Assembly (NCBI GenBank): GCA_007750655.1
Contig: CP036290.1
Location: forward strand, 1,798,001 to 1,862,000
Direction of reading: 5' to 3'
From: Rohdeia mirabilis
GTDB lineage: Bacteria > Planctomycetota > UBA1135 > GCA-002686595
DNA length: 64,000 nt
Under the pieces are notes generated by a model. That model was not told where the DNA came from and ran no database searches. It worked only from the letters and a program-made list of their open reading frames with translations. Below are positions 23,372-32,477 of the stretch, in pieces (position 1 is the first letter of the stretch; the number at the start of each line of letters is the position of its first letter). The translations under genes and the position numbers were made by a program.

Positions 23372-25954
23372 ATGGAATCGAGCGACGCTCTGGACACCAC
23401 GCAGATGGATACCGCGCAGTCCGGCACCAACCGAGCCGGCACGACCCAGGCTGGCACGACCCAGGCTGGCACGACCCAGGCTGGCAGCGGCCGGGCCGGG
23501 TACGAAGTGCCGACCCCCGGTCGGGACGACACCGATCGTGCCCCGACCACCGGTGGAGCGCGCACCGGCGCCCTGTGGGAGGACGCGGTGGGCGAGGACG
23601 TGGGGATGAAGGTCAAGAAGCGCAACGGCTCGCTCGAGCCGGTCGACCTGAACAAGATCGTCAAGGCGGTCCAGCGCTGCGCCGTGGGTCTCGAGGCGGT
23701 CGACCCGATGCGCGTGGCCACCCGCACGATCAGCGGACTCTACGACGGTGCGACCACCCAGGAACTCGACAGCCTGTCGATCCAGACGGCCGCCAACCTG
23801 ATCTCGGAGGAGACCCAGTACTCGAAGCTCGCGGCGCGGTTGCTCGGCACCTTCATCGACAAGGAGGTGGCCAACCAGGACATCCAGTCCTTCTCGCAGT
23901 CGGTGCGGCACGGCTACGAGGCCGGCCTCCTGTCGGAGCGCACCTACGACTTCGTGCGCACCAACCGCCGCAAGCTCGACGACGCCATCGACCTGAAGCG
24001 CGTCAACCTGTTCGAGTACTTCGGCCTGCGCACCGTCTACGACCGCTATCTGCTCAAGGACCCGACCAGCCGCAAGGTGCTGGAGACGCCCCAGTACTTC
24101 TTCATGCGCGTGGCCTGCGGCTTGGCCGAGGACCCGGTCGAGGCGATCGAGTTCTACCAGCTGATCTCGAGCCTGGCGTACCTGCCGTCGTCGCCGACCC
24201 TGTTCAACTCGGGCTCGACGCGGACCCAGCTCAGCTCCTGCTACCTGCTCGACTCGCCCCAGGACGACCTGAACTCGATCTACGCGCGCTACATGGACGT
24301 GGCGCAGCTCAGCAAGTTCGCGGGCGGCATCGGCCTCGCGTACCACCGCGTGCGCTGCACGGGTTCGCTCATCCGCGGCACGAACGGGCACAGCAACGGC
24401 ATCGTGCCCTGGCTGAAGACCCTCGACTCGTCGGTCGCCGCCGTCAACCAGGGCGGACGCCGCAAGGGCGCGGCCTGCGTCTACCTGGAGAGCTGGCACG
24501 GGGACATCGAGGACTTCCTCGTCCTGCGCGACAACACCGGTGACGACGCCCGGCGCACGCACAACCTCAACCTGGCCAACTGGATCCCGGACCTGTTCAT
24601 GCGCCGCGTCGAGGCCGATTCGACCTGGACGCTGTTCGACCCCAAGGTCGTCCCGCACCTGTGCGATCTGTTCGGCGAGGACTTCGATCGCGCCTACGAA
24701 GAGGCCGAGCGCGACGGTCTGGGCGTGAAGACGCTGAAGGCCCGCGATCTGTACGCGCGGATGATGCGCGCGCTCGCCCAGACCGGGAACGGCTGGATGA
24801 CGTTCAAGGACGCCTCCAACCTCAAGTGCAACCAGACGGGCGCGCCGGGCAACACCGTGCACCTGTCGAACCTGTGCACCGAGATCATCGAGGTCACGAG
24901 CCGCGACGAGACGGCGGTCTGCAACCTCGGCTCGATCAACGTGGGGCGCTTCGTCCGCGAGGGCGACGACGGCGCGAAGTACGTGGACTACGAGGCCATC
25001 GGCAACGTGGCCGCGCTCGCGATCCGTTACCTCGATCGCGTCATCGACATCAACTACTACCCGACCGAGGACGCTGGCTCGTCGAACCAGCGCTGGCGTC
25101 CGGTGGGGCTCGGGATGATGGGCCTGCAGGACGTGTTCTTCCAACTGCGGCTGCCCTTCGACTCGGAGGAGGCACGCGCGATCAGCGCGCGGATCTCCGA
25201 GGAGATCTACTTCCGCGCCGTGACCGCTTCGGTCGAACTGGCCGAGCAGAACGGTCCGCACCCGGCGTTCGCCGAGACGCGAGCGGCCCAGGGCCACTTC
25301 CAGTTCGAGCTGTGGGGGACGAAGCCCGACGAGGTGCCGTCCGGCGACGGCGCGCGCTGGGAAGCGTTGCGGGCGCGGATGACCGAGCACGGTCTGCGCA
25401 ACTCGCTGATGATCGCCATCGCACCGACGGCGACCATCGCGTCGATCGCGGGCTGCTACGAGTGCATCGAGCCCCAGGTGTCGAACCTGTTCAAGCGCGA
25501 GACCCTGTCGGGCGACTTCCTGCAGGTGAACAGCTATCTGTCGCGCGAGCTGAAGGAGCGCGGCCTGTGGACCGAGAGCGTCCGCGCCAAGATCAAGCAG
25601 GCCGAAGGGTCGATCCAGGCGATCGACGAGATCCCGGACGACGTGAAGGCGATCTTCCGCACCGCCTGGGAGGTCCCGATGCGTTCGCTGATCGACATGG
25701 GCGCCGCGCGCGGCCAGTTCATCGACCAGAGCCAGTCGCTGAACCTGTTCATGGCCTCGCCGACGATCGGCAAGCTCAGCTCGATGTACCTGTACGCCTG
25801 GAAGACGGGCATCAAGACCACGTACTACCTGCGCTCGCGTCCGGCGACCCGGATCGCCCAGACCAGCACGGCGGCGAAGGCCGAAGGCGTGAAGGACGCC
25901 GACGCGATCGCGTGCAGCCTCGAGAACCCCGAGAGCTGCGAGGCCTGCCAGTAG
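23372..25954 (+). CDS. nrdA: class I ribonucleotide reductase, large (alpha) subunit
   Basis: The 860-residue protein reduces ribonucleoside diphosphates to deoxyribonucleotides. After a low-complexity Thr/Gly/Ala N-terminus (1-78) comes an ATP-cone allosteric domain (VKKRNGSLEPVDLNKIVKAV onward). The catalytic barrel shows the redox cysteine in RTQLSSCYLL, the loop HLSNLCTEI with the thiyl-radical cysteine and neighbouring Asn and Glu, and AVCNLGSIN with the second redox cysteine. The C-terminus ends in CEACQ, the shuttle cysteine pair. The ATG at 23372 is the first credible start; MKVKKRNG about 78 codons later is an alternative that would remove the repeat-bearing extension. nrdB follows after 173 bp. 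Confidence 0.95.
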   Translation: MESSDALDTTQMDTAQSGTNRAGTTQAGTTQAGTTQAGSGRAGYEVPTPGRDDTDRAPTTGGARTGALWEDAVGEDVGMKVKKRNGSLEPVDLNKIVKAVQRCAVGLEAVDPMRVATRTISGLYDGATTQELDSLSIQTAANLISEETQYSKLAARLLGTFIDKEVANQDIQSFSQSVRHGYEAGLLSERTYDFVRTNRRKLDDAIDLKRVNLFEYFGLRTVYDRYLLKDPTSRKVLETPQYFFMRVACGLAEDPVEAIEFYQLISSLAYLPSSPTLFNSGSTRTQLSSCYLLDSPQDDLNSIYARYMDVAQLSKFAGGIGLAYHRVRCTGSLIRGTNGHSNGIVPWLKTLDSSVAAVNQGGRRKGAACVYLESWHGDIEDFLVLRDNTGDDARRTHNLNLANWIPDLFMRRVEADSTWTLFDPKVVPHLCDLFGEDFDRAYEEAERDGLGVKTLKARDLYARMMRALAQTGNGWMTFKDASNLKCNQTGAPGNTVHLSNLCTEIIEVTSRDETAVCNLGSINVGRFVREGDDGAKYVDYEAIGNVAALAIRYLDRVIDINYYPTEDAGSSNQRWRPVGLGMMGLQDVFFQLRLPFDSEEARAISARISEEIYFRAVTASVELAEQNGPHPAFAETRAAQGHFQFELWGTKPDEVPSGDGARWEALRARMTEHGLRNSLMIAIAPTATIASIAGCYECIEPQVSNLFKRETLSGDFLQVNSYLSRELKERGLWTESVRAKIKQAEGSIQAIDEIPDDVKAIFRTAWEVPMRSLIDMGAARGQFIDQSQSLNLFMASPTIGKLSSMYLYAWKTGIKTTYYLRSRPATRIAQTSTAAKAEGVKDADAIACSLENPESCEACQ
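23438..23482 (+). repeat. three-copy 15-bp tandem repeat in the nrdA 5' end
   Basis: Three perfect copies of ggcacgacccaggct encode GTTQA three times within the N-terminal extension of NrdA, just before the ATP cone. Confidence 0.9.
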
Positions 25955-26127
25955 CCGGAGCCGCGCGGGTCGGCACGCTTCGAAGGGAGCGCGACGCCGG
26001 CCCGCGCGAGCGAACCGATCGAGACCGAACCGAAGGGCGGGGGCGACACGTCCAGCCCGTTCGCGAAACCACTCGCACGCGACCGCTCGCGCGCCCGAAC
26101 TCACATCCCACCGGACCGAAGACGACG

Positions 26128-27141
26128 ATGACCGACCGCCAACTCCTGCTCGACCCGGGCATGGACCTCACCCTGCGCCCGATGCGCTACCCGAGCTTCT
26201 ACGACCGTTACCGCGACGCGATCAAGAACACGTGGACGGTGGAGGAAGTGGACTTCTCCACGGACCTCGTCGATCTCGAGCATCGGCTGTCGCCGGCCGA
26301 GAAGCACCTCGTCAGTCGCCTCGTGGCCTTCTTCGCCACGGGTGACTCGATCGTGTCGAACAACCTCGTGCTGAACCTCTACAAGCACATCAACGCCCCC
26401 GAGGCGCGGATGTACCTGTCGCGGCAGCTCTACGAGGAAGCGCTGCACGTGCAGTTCTACCTGACCCTCCTGGACAGCTACATCCCGGACCTCAAGGAGC
26501 GCGAACAGGCCTTCCAGGCGATCGACAACATTCCGGCGATCCGCAAGAAGGCCGAGTTCTGCTTCAAGTGGATCGACTCGATCCACGACCTCGACGCCTG
26601 CCGGACGAAGGAGGAGCGCCAGCGCTTCCTCCTGAACCTGATCTGCTTCGCGACCTGCATCGAAGGCCTGTTCTTCTTCGCGGCCTTCGCGTACGTCTAC
26701 TTCATGCGCAGCAAGGGTCTGTTGAACGGCCTGGCCTCGGGCACGAACTGGGTCTTCCGCGACGAGAGCTGCCACATGGCCTTCGCCTTCGAAGTGGTCG
26801 AGACCGTGCGCCGCGAGGAACCGGACCTGTTCGACGACGGCGTGAAGGCGCAGGTGATCGACATGCTGAAGGAGGCCGTCGAGTGCGAGATGACCTTCGC
26901 CGAGGACATCCTGTCGGGTGGCATCAGCGGGCTCTCCCAGCGCGACATGCGCCAGTACCTCGAGTTCGTCGCCGACCAGCGCCTCCTGAACCTGGACATG
27001 GAGCCGCACTTCGGCGCCAAGAACCCGTTCGCCTTCATGGAGCTGCAGGACGTGCAGGAGCTGTCGAACTTCTTCGAGCGCCGCGTCTCCGCGTACCAGA
27101 TGTCGGTGACCGGCGACGTCGGCTTCGACGAGGACTTCTAG
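26128..27141 (+). CDS. nrdB: class Ia-type ribonucleotide reductase, small (beta) subunit
   Basis: The 337-residue protein generates and stores the radical used by NrdA. The dinuclear metal ligands can be followed: Asp73 in TGDSIVSNN, Glu104 and His107 in EEALHVQFY, then the CIEG glutamate and the RDESCHM Glu/His pair. Tyr111, four residues after His107, is at the place of the tyrosyl-radical residue (Tyr122 of E. coli), which supports a tyrosyl-radical subclass. The C-terminus ends in acidic DVGFDEDF, expected to dock on the alpha subunit. It shares an operon with nrdA and is closed by the hairpin at 27213-27254. Confidence 0.95.
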   Translation: MTDRQLLLDPGMDLTLRPMRYPSFYDRYRDAIKNTWTVEEVDFSTDLVDLEHRLSPAEKHLVSRLVAFFATGDSIVSNNLVLNLYKHINAPEARMYLSRQLYEEALHVQFYLTLLDSYIPDLKEREQAFQAIDNIPAIRKKAEFCFKWIDSIHDLDACRTKEERQRFLLNLICFATCIEGLFFFAAFAYVYFMRSKGLLNGLASGTNWVFRDESCHMAFAFEVVETVRREEPDLFDDGVKAQVIDMLKEAVECEMTFAEDILSGGISGLSQRDMRQYLEFVADQRLLNLDMEPHFGAKNPFAFMELQDVQELSNFFERRVSAYQMSVTGDVGFDEDF

Positions 27142-27212
27142 GAGCGCCGTTCGCCCTCGCCACCGCCGCGCTCGCGCGATTGGACGGGCGAGGTGGAACG
27201 ACTCGCCCCCGA

Positions 27213-27254
27213 CGCCGACGGGCCCGGAGCGCACGCGCTCCGGGCCCGTCGGCG
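27213..27254. terminator. bidirectional hairpin terminator between nrdB and the TPR gene
   Basis: A perfect 19-bp stem (27213-27231 with 27236-27254) encloses the loop CACG. It lies between the convergent stops of nrdB (27141) and the TPR gene (27292). No T-tract follows (ttgcc), so termination may rely on the hairpin alone or Rho, as is common in GC-rich genomes. Confidence 0.65.
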
Positions 27255-27291
27255 TTGCCAGCGGCCGTTCCGTGTTCGGAGGCGCGAGCGC

Positions 27292-28530
27292 CTAACGGGG
27301 TTGATCGCCGCCCAGCTCGCGGTACTTCGCGTAGGCCTGGTCGGCGGCCTCGGGGCGTTCGGTGCGGTCGTAGACGCGCGCCAGCCCGAGGTAGATTCCC
27401 GCGTACTCCGCCGTTCCCGCCACGTCCGAGCGCAGCAGGAACTCGAGGTCTGTGAGCGCCTCGTCGTAGCGCGCGAGCTGGCCCAGCACGAGTCCGCGGT
27501 TGAGCCGGCACTTGTGGTCGTCGGGATCGCGCGCGAGCCCTTCGCCGAACGCCAGCACCGCGCCCTCGCGATCGCCGGACAGTCGGCGCGCCTCGCCCAG
27601 TTGGAAGTAGGCGCGCGCGAAGTCGGGCTGCAGTTCGACGAGTTCCTCGAGCGCCGCGGTGGCCGCACGGGTGTCGCCCAGTTCGAGGTACGCGAGACCC
27701 AGGCCGTAGCGCGGCAACGCGTCCTTCGGGTTCGCGCGCACCTGCAGCGACCGCGCGCGGATCAGCTCGAACGCGCGGCGGCGGCGCTCGGACTCGGCCA
27801 GAAGGGCCGTGGCCGCCTCGGCGTCGCGCCGTTGCAACGCTTCGAGGTGGAGGATGTGCAGCGCGGAGACGGTGTCCGGCGCGTACGGCGCGCGCTCGAG
27901 GTACCCGTTCAAGTAGCGCGCCGCCGCGCCGAGACTGCCGCGCCGCGCGAGCGCTCGTCCCGTCAACATCCAGGCCTGCGGAAAGTCCGGCAGGCGCAGC
28001 GTTCCGTCCTCGCGCACGAGTCGTCGGAGCGCGGAGTCGAGCTCGTCCTGCACCAGGTCGAGTCGGGCCCACTCCAGTTCGATCCACGGACCCGTGGCGG
28101 GGATGACGTTCGCCGCGATCAACAGGTCGCGCGCCTCGTCGCCGCGCCCGGCGTCGTCGAGCGCGCGGGCGACCAACGCGATCGCGCGGCCGTCGTCGAC
28201 GAGCGGGCCCGGCGGGGGACCGGCCGCGACCAGCGGCAGGCCGAGCTCGAGCGCGTCGGAGACGAGCCCCAGGTCCAGGAGCGAGGCCAGTTCGGCCAGG
28301 CGGGTGGCGCGCTCCATCTGCAGCTCGAGAGCCGCGTTCGCCGCCGCTCCCGCAACGCTGTCGTCGGTCGACTCCTCGGTCGTCGGCGCGTCTTCGGGGG
28401 CCGGTTCCTGCGCCGGGCCCGCAGCGGCCGTCACCGCCTCGGCGGTCAGCGGCCCGGCGAGCGCGGCGACGAGGGCCACGCGGGTCGCGGTGCGGGCGAG
28501 AATCGTTCGGTGCGTGGCGTGCGTTCTCAT
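27292..28530 (-). CDS. exported TPR-repeat protein
   Basis: The 412-residue protein has a probable signal peptide (TRVALVAALAGPLTAEAVTAAA) followed by an acidic low-complexity linker (about 38-62). The rest is helical repeats, clearest in the C-terminal half: LPRYGLGLAYLELGDTRAA, ARAYFQLGEARRLSGDREGA, CRLNRGLVLGQLARYDEALT and GIYLGLARVYDRTERPEAA are consecutive TPR units. TPR arrays bind protein partners. Its start overlaps the stop of the FG-GAP/UnbV lipoprotein gene (ATGA at 28527-28530), so the two are coupled and likely act together at the cell envelope. Confidence 0.85.
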   Translation of the reverse strand: MRTHATHRTILARTATRVALVAALAGPLTAEAVTAAAGPAQEPAPEDAPTTEESTDDSVAGAAANAALELQMERATRLAELASLLDLGLVSDALELGLPLVAAGPPPGPLVDDGRAIALVARALDDAGRGDEARDLLIAANVIPATGPWIELEWARLDLVQDELDSALRRLVREDGTLRLPDFPQAWMLTGRALARRGSLGAAARYLNGYLERAPYAPDTVSALHILHLEALQRRDAEAATALLAESERRRRAFELIRARSLQVRANPKDALPRYGLGLAYLELGDTRAATAALEELVELQPDFARAYFQLGEARRLSGDREGAVLAFGEGLARDPDDHKCRLNRGLVLGQLARYDEALTDLEFLLRSDVAGTAEYAGIYLGLARVYDRTERPEAADQAYAKYRELGGDQPR

Positions 28531-30578
28531 CGTTCGAGCTCCTCGGACTTCACGACCCCGGCGCCTTCGCGCAGGAACAACCTGCGTCCGCCGTCGCCCG
28601 CCTCGATCCGCTCGATGCGACCCGACGGCCAGCGCACTTCGATCGACGTGTACGACGTGGCGGCGCCGAGGCCGATCGCGAGGTACGGACTGCTCGAGGA
28701 CTGGTAGCCGCTCGTCGTCTGCACCTCGCAGAGCACGGCGAACGCTTCGTTCTCGGGCAGCTTCGGAACGACGACCACGCGCGCGCCGCGACCGTCGCGC
28801 GGACTGCGCGGCGCGCCGGCGCTCGCTGCGCCGTCGGCGCCCTCACCGCCAGTCTGTCCACCGCCAGTCCGTGCACCGGCGCCCTCGAGCCGCAGCTCGA
28901 GTCGGTGCGCCGTGCGACCATGCGTGTTGCGACCGATCGCGGCCGGGCCGTCGATCGTGACGACGACGATCTCCGGTGCGCCGTCGCCGTCGAGGTCGCC
29001 GACCGCGGACCCGCGCGTCCCGCGCGCGAGCGCCAGGATCGACGTGTCGCCGCCGGGCGGGATCGCTTCGGCGCGCAGGCCGCGGCCGAAACGCCAGAGC
29101 GTGTCCGGCTGGGCGTAGCTCGTCCCCGTGTTCGGCGAGTCGGCCTGGGGATAGACGTGTCCGTTCGCGGTGAACAGCTCGAGCCGTCCGTCCGCATCGA
29201 GGTCGACGAGGTGCACGCCCCAGGAGAGCAGCCGCCGCGTCTCGCGCTGCAGGCCGGTGCGGTAAGTCGCGGCGCGGAAGCCGACCGGAGCGCCGAGGAA
29301 CAGCTGGGTCGCTTCGTCGGAGAAGTTCGTGACCGCCAGGTCCATGCGTCCGTCGCGGTCCAGGTCGCCGGTCGCGACGCCCATGCCGGCCTCGGCCATG
29401 CCTTCGGTGCTGACGGCCACGCCGGCTCCGGTGCCGACCTCGGCGAACGTTCCCGTGCCGTCGTTGACGAACAACAGGTTCGGCACCGAGTCGGCGGCCA
29501 CGTACAGGTCTGTGTCGCCGTCGCCGTCCGCGTCGAACGGGACGACGCCCAACGTGAAGCCGGGCTCGACGTCGCCGAGGCGTTCGCTCGCGTCCACGAA
29601 CGTTCCGTCGCCGCGACCGAGCAGCAGGCGATCGGGCTGGGCCGTCATGCCGCGCGGGCCGCAGTAGACCTCGAGTCCCTTCCACGAACAGGGCAACGCG
29701 AGCACGCCTTCGCCCAGTTCGCCGAGCGGCGGGTCCACCGGATCGAGGTCGAGGTACTGACCCAGGTAGACGTCGAGGTGGCCGTCGCGATCGGCGTCGA
29801 ACAGCGCGACGCTCGTGATCCAGGTGGGGGGGAGGCCAGCCGTGCGCGGTTCGCCCGGTACGAGGCGTCGGTCGCCGGGCGGCAGCAGACCCGGTTCGTC
29901 CACGGGCACGAGCGCGCCGCTTCCGTCCTGCAGCAACACCGCGGCCTGGCCGAAGCCACCGACGACGAGGTCCATGTCGCCGTCGCCGTCCACGTCGCCC
30001 GCGCACAGTCCGGTCCACCAGCCGCGCAGTCCGGGACCGGGTCGGCGCGTGAAGTTCCCGCTGCCGTCGTTCGCGAAGATCTCGAGGTCGGCGCCGGGAC
30101 CCGTGATCAACGTGTCGAGGTCCGCGCAGCCCTGCGAGAACACGAGGTCGAGGTCGCCGTCGTTCTCCAGGTCGATCAGCGCCACGCCCGCGCCGTTCGC
30201 CTCGAGGATCGTGGGCTTGGTGGCGCGACCGCTGAGGTTCACGTAGTCGAGCCCCGCGGCCGCCGCGCCGTCGGGCAGCACGACGCCCGAGAAGTCCGCG
30301 AGCACCGGATCGTCGCTGGCGGCGGCGTCGCTGGCCGCTCCGTCACTCGCAGCGGCGGGGGCACCGGGGCTCGGCGTGACCGCGCTCGGCGTCGAACCCG
30401 GAGCGGGCGCGGTCCCATCGGGCGCGGCGCCACTCGCGTCGTCGGGACGGCCACAGCCGCCGAGCACCGCCGCGCCCAGGGCCAGCGCGCCGAGGGCCAC
30501 ACAGGTGGTGCGGCCGCGGCGGGTCGATGTGGACGGACGAGGCGCCGGTGCGCCATGGGCGGAGTGAGCGGGGAGCAT
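28527..30578 (-). CDS. FG-GAP/VCBS repeat lipoprotein with ASPIC/UnbV domain (CRTAC1-like)
   Basis: The 683-residue protein has a lipoprotein signal ending LGGC (about residues 39-42), an Ala/Ser-rich linker to about 95, and then a beta-propeller of FG-GAP/VCBS repeats with Ca-binding loops: DLENDGDLDLVF, DVDGDGDMDLVVG, DADRDGHLDVYLG, DADGDGDTDLYVA, DLDRDGRMDLAV and DLDADGRLELF. The C-terminus is an ASPIC/UnbV domain (GYQSSSSPYLAIGLG, IEVRWPSGRIERI). Such proteins are numerous in planctomycetes and are thought to bind surface ligands or partners; no enzyme activity is known. It is the first gene of the operon with the TPR protein and is divergent from the gene at 30738. Confidence 0.9.
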   Translation of the reverse strand: MLPAHSAHGAPAPRPSTSTRRGRTTCVALGALALGAAVLGGCGRPDDASGAAPDGTAPAPGSTPSAVTPSPGAPAAASDGAASDAAASDDPVLADFSGVVLPDGAAAAGLDYVNLSGRATKPTILEANGAGVALIDLENDGDLDLVFSQGCADLDTLITGPGADLEIFANDGSGNFTRRPGPGLRGWWTGLCAGDVDGDGDMDLVVGGFGQAAVLLQDGSGALVPVDEPGLLPPGDRRLVPGEPRTAGLPPTWITSVALFDADRDGHLDVYLGQYLDLDPVDPPLGELGEGVLALPCSWKGLEVYCGPRGMTAQPDRLLLGRGDGTFVDASERLGDVEPGFTLGVVPFDADGDGDTDLYVAADSVPNLLFVNDGTGTFAEVGTGAGVAVSTEGMAEAGMGVATGDLDRDGRMDLAVTNFSDEATQLFLGAPVGFRAATYRTGLQRETRRLLSWGVHLVDLDADGRLELFTANGHVYPQADSPNTGTSYAQPDTLWRFGRGLRAEAIPPGGDTSILALARGTRGSAVGDLDGDGAPEIVVVTIDGPAAIGRNTHGRTAHRLELRLEGAGARTGGGQTGGEGADGAASAGAPRSPRDGRGARVVVVPKLPENEAFAVLCEVQTTSGYQSSSSPYLAIGLGAATSYTSIEVRWPSGRIERIEAGDGGRRLFLREGAGVVKSEELER

Positions 30579-30668
30579 GGGGGCGACCAGTCTACGGAGG
30601 GCCTCGAGCTCGCGCGCGTCGCACCGCCCGCGGCTCGGCGTCGAGCGCGTCCGTGGGCAGGCGCTGCT

Positions 30669-30698
30669 TTGACGCGGACCCTGCTCCGTGCGTAGCGT
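30669..30698 (+). promoter_or_regulatory. sigma-70 promoter upstream of the SPOR-like protein gene
   Basis: TTGACG (30669-30674) and TAGCGT (30693-30698) are separated by 18 bp, 39 bp before the ATG at 30738. It sits between divergent genes, where a promoter is expected. Confidence 0.55.
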
Positions 30699-30737
30699 GC
30701 TCCAGCACCGGGCCAGCGCTGCGCCCCCTCGAGCTCC

Positions 30738-31646
30738 ATGTCCAAGGACCTGCACGACCCCACGCGCCAGCGCGACGACGACCCGCCGCACCCCGCCGAG
30801 CCGCGGTCCGCCCAGGGCGAACTCTTCACGGAGGTCGAAGCCACTGCCGCGGACACGGGCGCTGCGGCCCAGGTCGCCCCTTCGACGGCCGCGGTCCACG
30901 GGTCGGACGGTGGGGGCTTCGAGAGCGCGGACGATCGAGGCGCGGCGAGCGCGGATGCGGCCAACGGTGATGCGGCAAGCGGTGCTCGACCCGCGCGCGG
31001 TCGTTCGCCCTGGGTCCAGCCGGAGGTGTTCGCCGCCCTCGTGTTCGCCTTCGCTCTCGGCGTCTACCTGCGCCCGCACCTGGTGGTGGAGGCGCGCACC
31101 GCACCGACCGCGACCGAGCCTCGCACCCTGCTTCTGCCGGACGGCCCATCGCTCGCGGCGCGCGCCACGGCCGCCGATCTCGAGCGCATCGTTGCGGCCG
31201 CTCTGCCGGATCTCGCGCCCACGCCGCCCGCCGGAACGCCCGTCGTGAACGATGGAGCCACGGCCGGCGACGACCCGCGCCCGCCCGCCGGATGGACGCC
31301 GCCCGTCGGACCGACGTTCGAACGCTACGCCCAGAGCGCGGAGCTCGCGGCGCAGCTGCTCGACCCGGCCAACCGCTTCACGATCCAGGTGGCGACCTAC
31401 GTCGATCGCGCCTCGCGCGAAGTGCTCGCCGAGGAGACCGTGGCGCACCTGCGCGCGAACGGGGTGCGCGCGATCGGTCCCCTGCACGTGGGCGGGAGCC
31501 TGGTCGTGCTCGCCGGTGCGGCGCCGTCCACGGCCGACCTCGCGCCGCTGCTCGAGGCGCTCGTCGTCCTGCCCGACCCGCGCGGACGCGAAGGCGAGTA
31601 CAGCTCGGCCCTCGTGCGCAACATCGACGACCTGGTCGCCAGGTAG
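30738..31646 (+). CDS. single-pass membrane protein with SPOR-like C-terminal domain
   Basis: The 302-residue protein has a long disordered, Asp/Ala-rich cytoplasmic segment (1-92), one membrane helix near 97-112 (FAALVFAFALGVYL), a proline-rich linker, and a C-terminal domain of about 90 residues beginning FTIQVATYVDRASREVLAE. Its pattern (F-I-QVA-Y, paired with SLVVLAGAAPSTADL) resembles SPOR domains, which bind denuded peptidoglycan at division sites, but the match is loose. It has its own promoter and is followed after 158 bp by another membrane protein gene. Confidence 0.6.
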   Translation: MSKDLHDPTRQRDDDPPHPAEPRSAQGELFTEVEATAADTGAAAQVAPSTAAVHGSDGGGFESADDRGAASADAANGDAASGARPARGRSPWVQPEVFAALVFAFALGVYLRPHLVVEARTAPTATEPRTLLLPDGPSLAARATAADLERIVAAALPDLAPTPPAGTPVVNDGATAGDDPRPPAGWTPPVGPTFERYAQSAELAAQLLDPANRFTIQVATYVDRASREVLAEETVAHLRANGVRAIGPLHVGGSLVVLAGAAPSTADLAPLLEALVVLPDPRGREGEYSSALVRNIDDLVAR

Positions 31647-31759
31647 GGGGCGGGGCGGACGCGCTCGGGCCCACCGGCTCGGGCCCCTCGGACAGGGGCG
31701 GCGCCGGCTCGCCACGGGACCAGGTAGCGGTGGTCGGGCTCGCGACCTAGGCTCCGCGG

Positions 31760-31781
31760 ACCCCGGGACCCACCCCGGGGT
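31760..31781 (+). other. 8-bp stem hairpin upstream of the membrane protein gene
   Basis: ACCCCGGG and CCCGGGGT form a perfect 8-bp stem around a 6-base loop. A second small stem, GGGG/CCCC around TTGCT (31792-31804), abuts the ATG at 31805. They may influence translation start or end the upstream transcript. Confidence 0.3.
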
Positions 31782-31804
31782 TCACCCACACGGGGTTGCT
31801 CCCC

Positions 31805-32365
31805 ATGGTCGAACTCTCCGCCCTCTGGCTGCCGATCCTGGCCGCCGCCGCCGCCGTCTTCGTGCTCTCGTCCGTCGTCTGGATGGTGCTGCCATGGCAC
31901 AAGAACGACTACCGGAAGCTGCCGAACGAGGAGGCCGTGCGCGCGGCGATGGGGGGCGCGGTGCCGCCCGGGCAGTACTGCCTGCCCCACGCCAGCGGGC
32001 CCGAGCAGTGGAAGGACCCCGAGTACCTGCGCAAGGTCCAGGAGGGTCCGGTCGCGATGCTCTCGGTCATGCCCAACGCGACGCCGAACATGGGCGCGAA
32101 CCTCGGGGCCTGGTTCCTGTACAGCCTCGTGGTGGGGACCTTGACCGCCTACGTCGCGGGCCATTCGCTCGATCCGCGGGCGAGCTTCGGCAGCGTGCTG
32201 CGCCTCGCCGGAACCGTGGCCGTCATGGGCTACGCGCTGGCGATCCTGCCCGGCGCGATCTGGCACGGCCGCCGCTGGACGCCGGTCCTCAAGGAGGCCT
32301 TCGACGGCTGCTTGTACGGTGCGGCGACGGGGCTGGTGTTCGCGGCGCTGTGGCCGGAGGTGTGA
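31805..32365 (+). CDS. conserved three-helix membrane protein, function unknown
   Basis: The 186-residue protein starts with a membrane helix (LWLPILAAAAAVFVLSSVVW, 6-25), then a conserved-looking cytoplasmic segment (LPWHKNDYRKLPNEEAV, PPGQYCLP, GPVAMLSVMPN), and at least two further helices in the second half (AWFLYSLVVGTLTAYVAG and LRLAGTVAVMGYALAILPG). I recall this arrangement from a conserved but uncharacterised membrane family found in planctomycetes and others. The ATG at 31805 gives MVELSALWLP; a TTG nine bases upstream is possible. No pathway link is evident from its neighbours. Confidence 0.75.
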   Translation: MVELSALWLPILAAAAAVFVLSSVVWMVLPWHKNDYRKLPNEEAVRAAMGGAVPPGQYCLPHASGPEQWKDPEYLRKVQEGPVAMLSVMPNATPNMGANLGAWFLYSLVVGTLTAYVAGHSLDPRASFGSVLRLAGTVAVMGYALAILPGAIWHGRRWTPVLKEAFDGCLYGAATGLVFAALWPEV

Positions 32366-32396
32366 GGACGTCGCCGGCGGGTCGGGACCCCGGACG

Positions 32397-32424
32397 CCCC
32401 CGAGCGCGAGAGCGGGATCGGGGG
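32397..32424 (+). terminator. weak hairpin after the membrane protein gene
   Basis: CCCCCGA (32397-32403) pairs with TCGGGGG (32418-32424), 7 bp around a 14-base loop, starting 32 bp after the stop at 32365 and ahead of a new promoter. No T-tract follows. Confidence 0.3.
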
Positions 32425-32448
32425 AGGCGGCGACCGCCCTGTGGTGCG

Positions 32449-32477
32449 TTGCCGCCCGGGCGATCCGGCGCTACCCT
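32449..32477 (+). promoter_or_regulatory. sigma-70 promoter upstream of the small basic protein gene
   Basis: TTGCCG (32449-32454) and TACCCT (32472-32477) have 17-bp spacing. Transcription would begin about 115 bases before the ATG at 32603 and could continue into queE and der. Confidence 0.5.

Noticed and set aside
22043..26104. A 1353-codon open frame on the minus strand through the nrdA leader and nrdA
   Set aside because: It is antisense to the unmistakable NrdA and reads as Arg/His/Val-rich sequence with no family resemblance. Very high GC removes stop codons in alternative frames.
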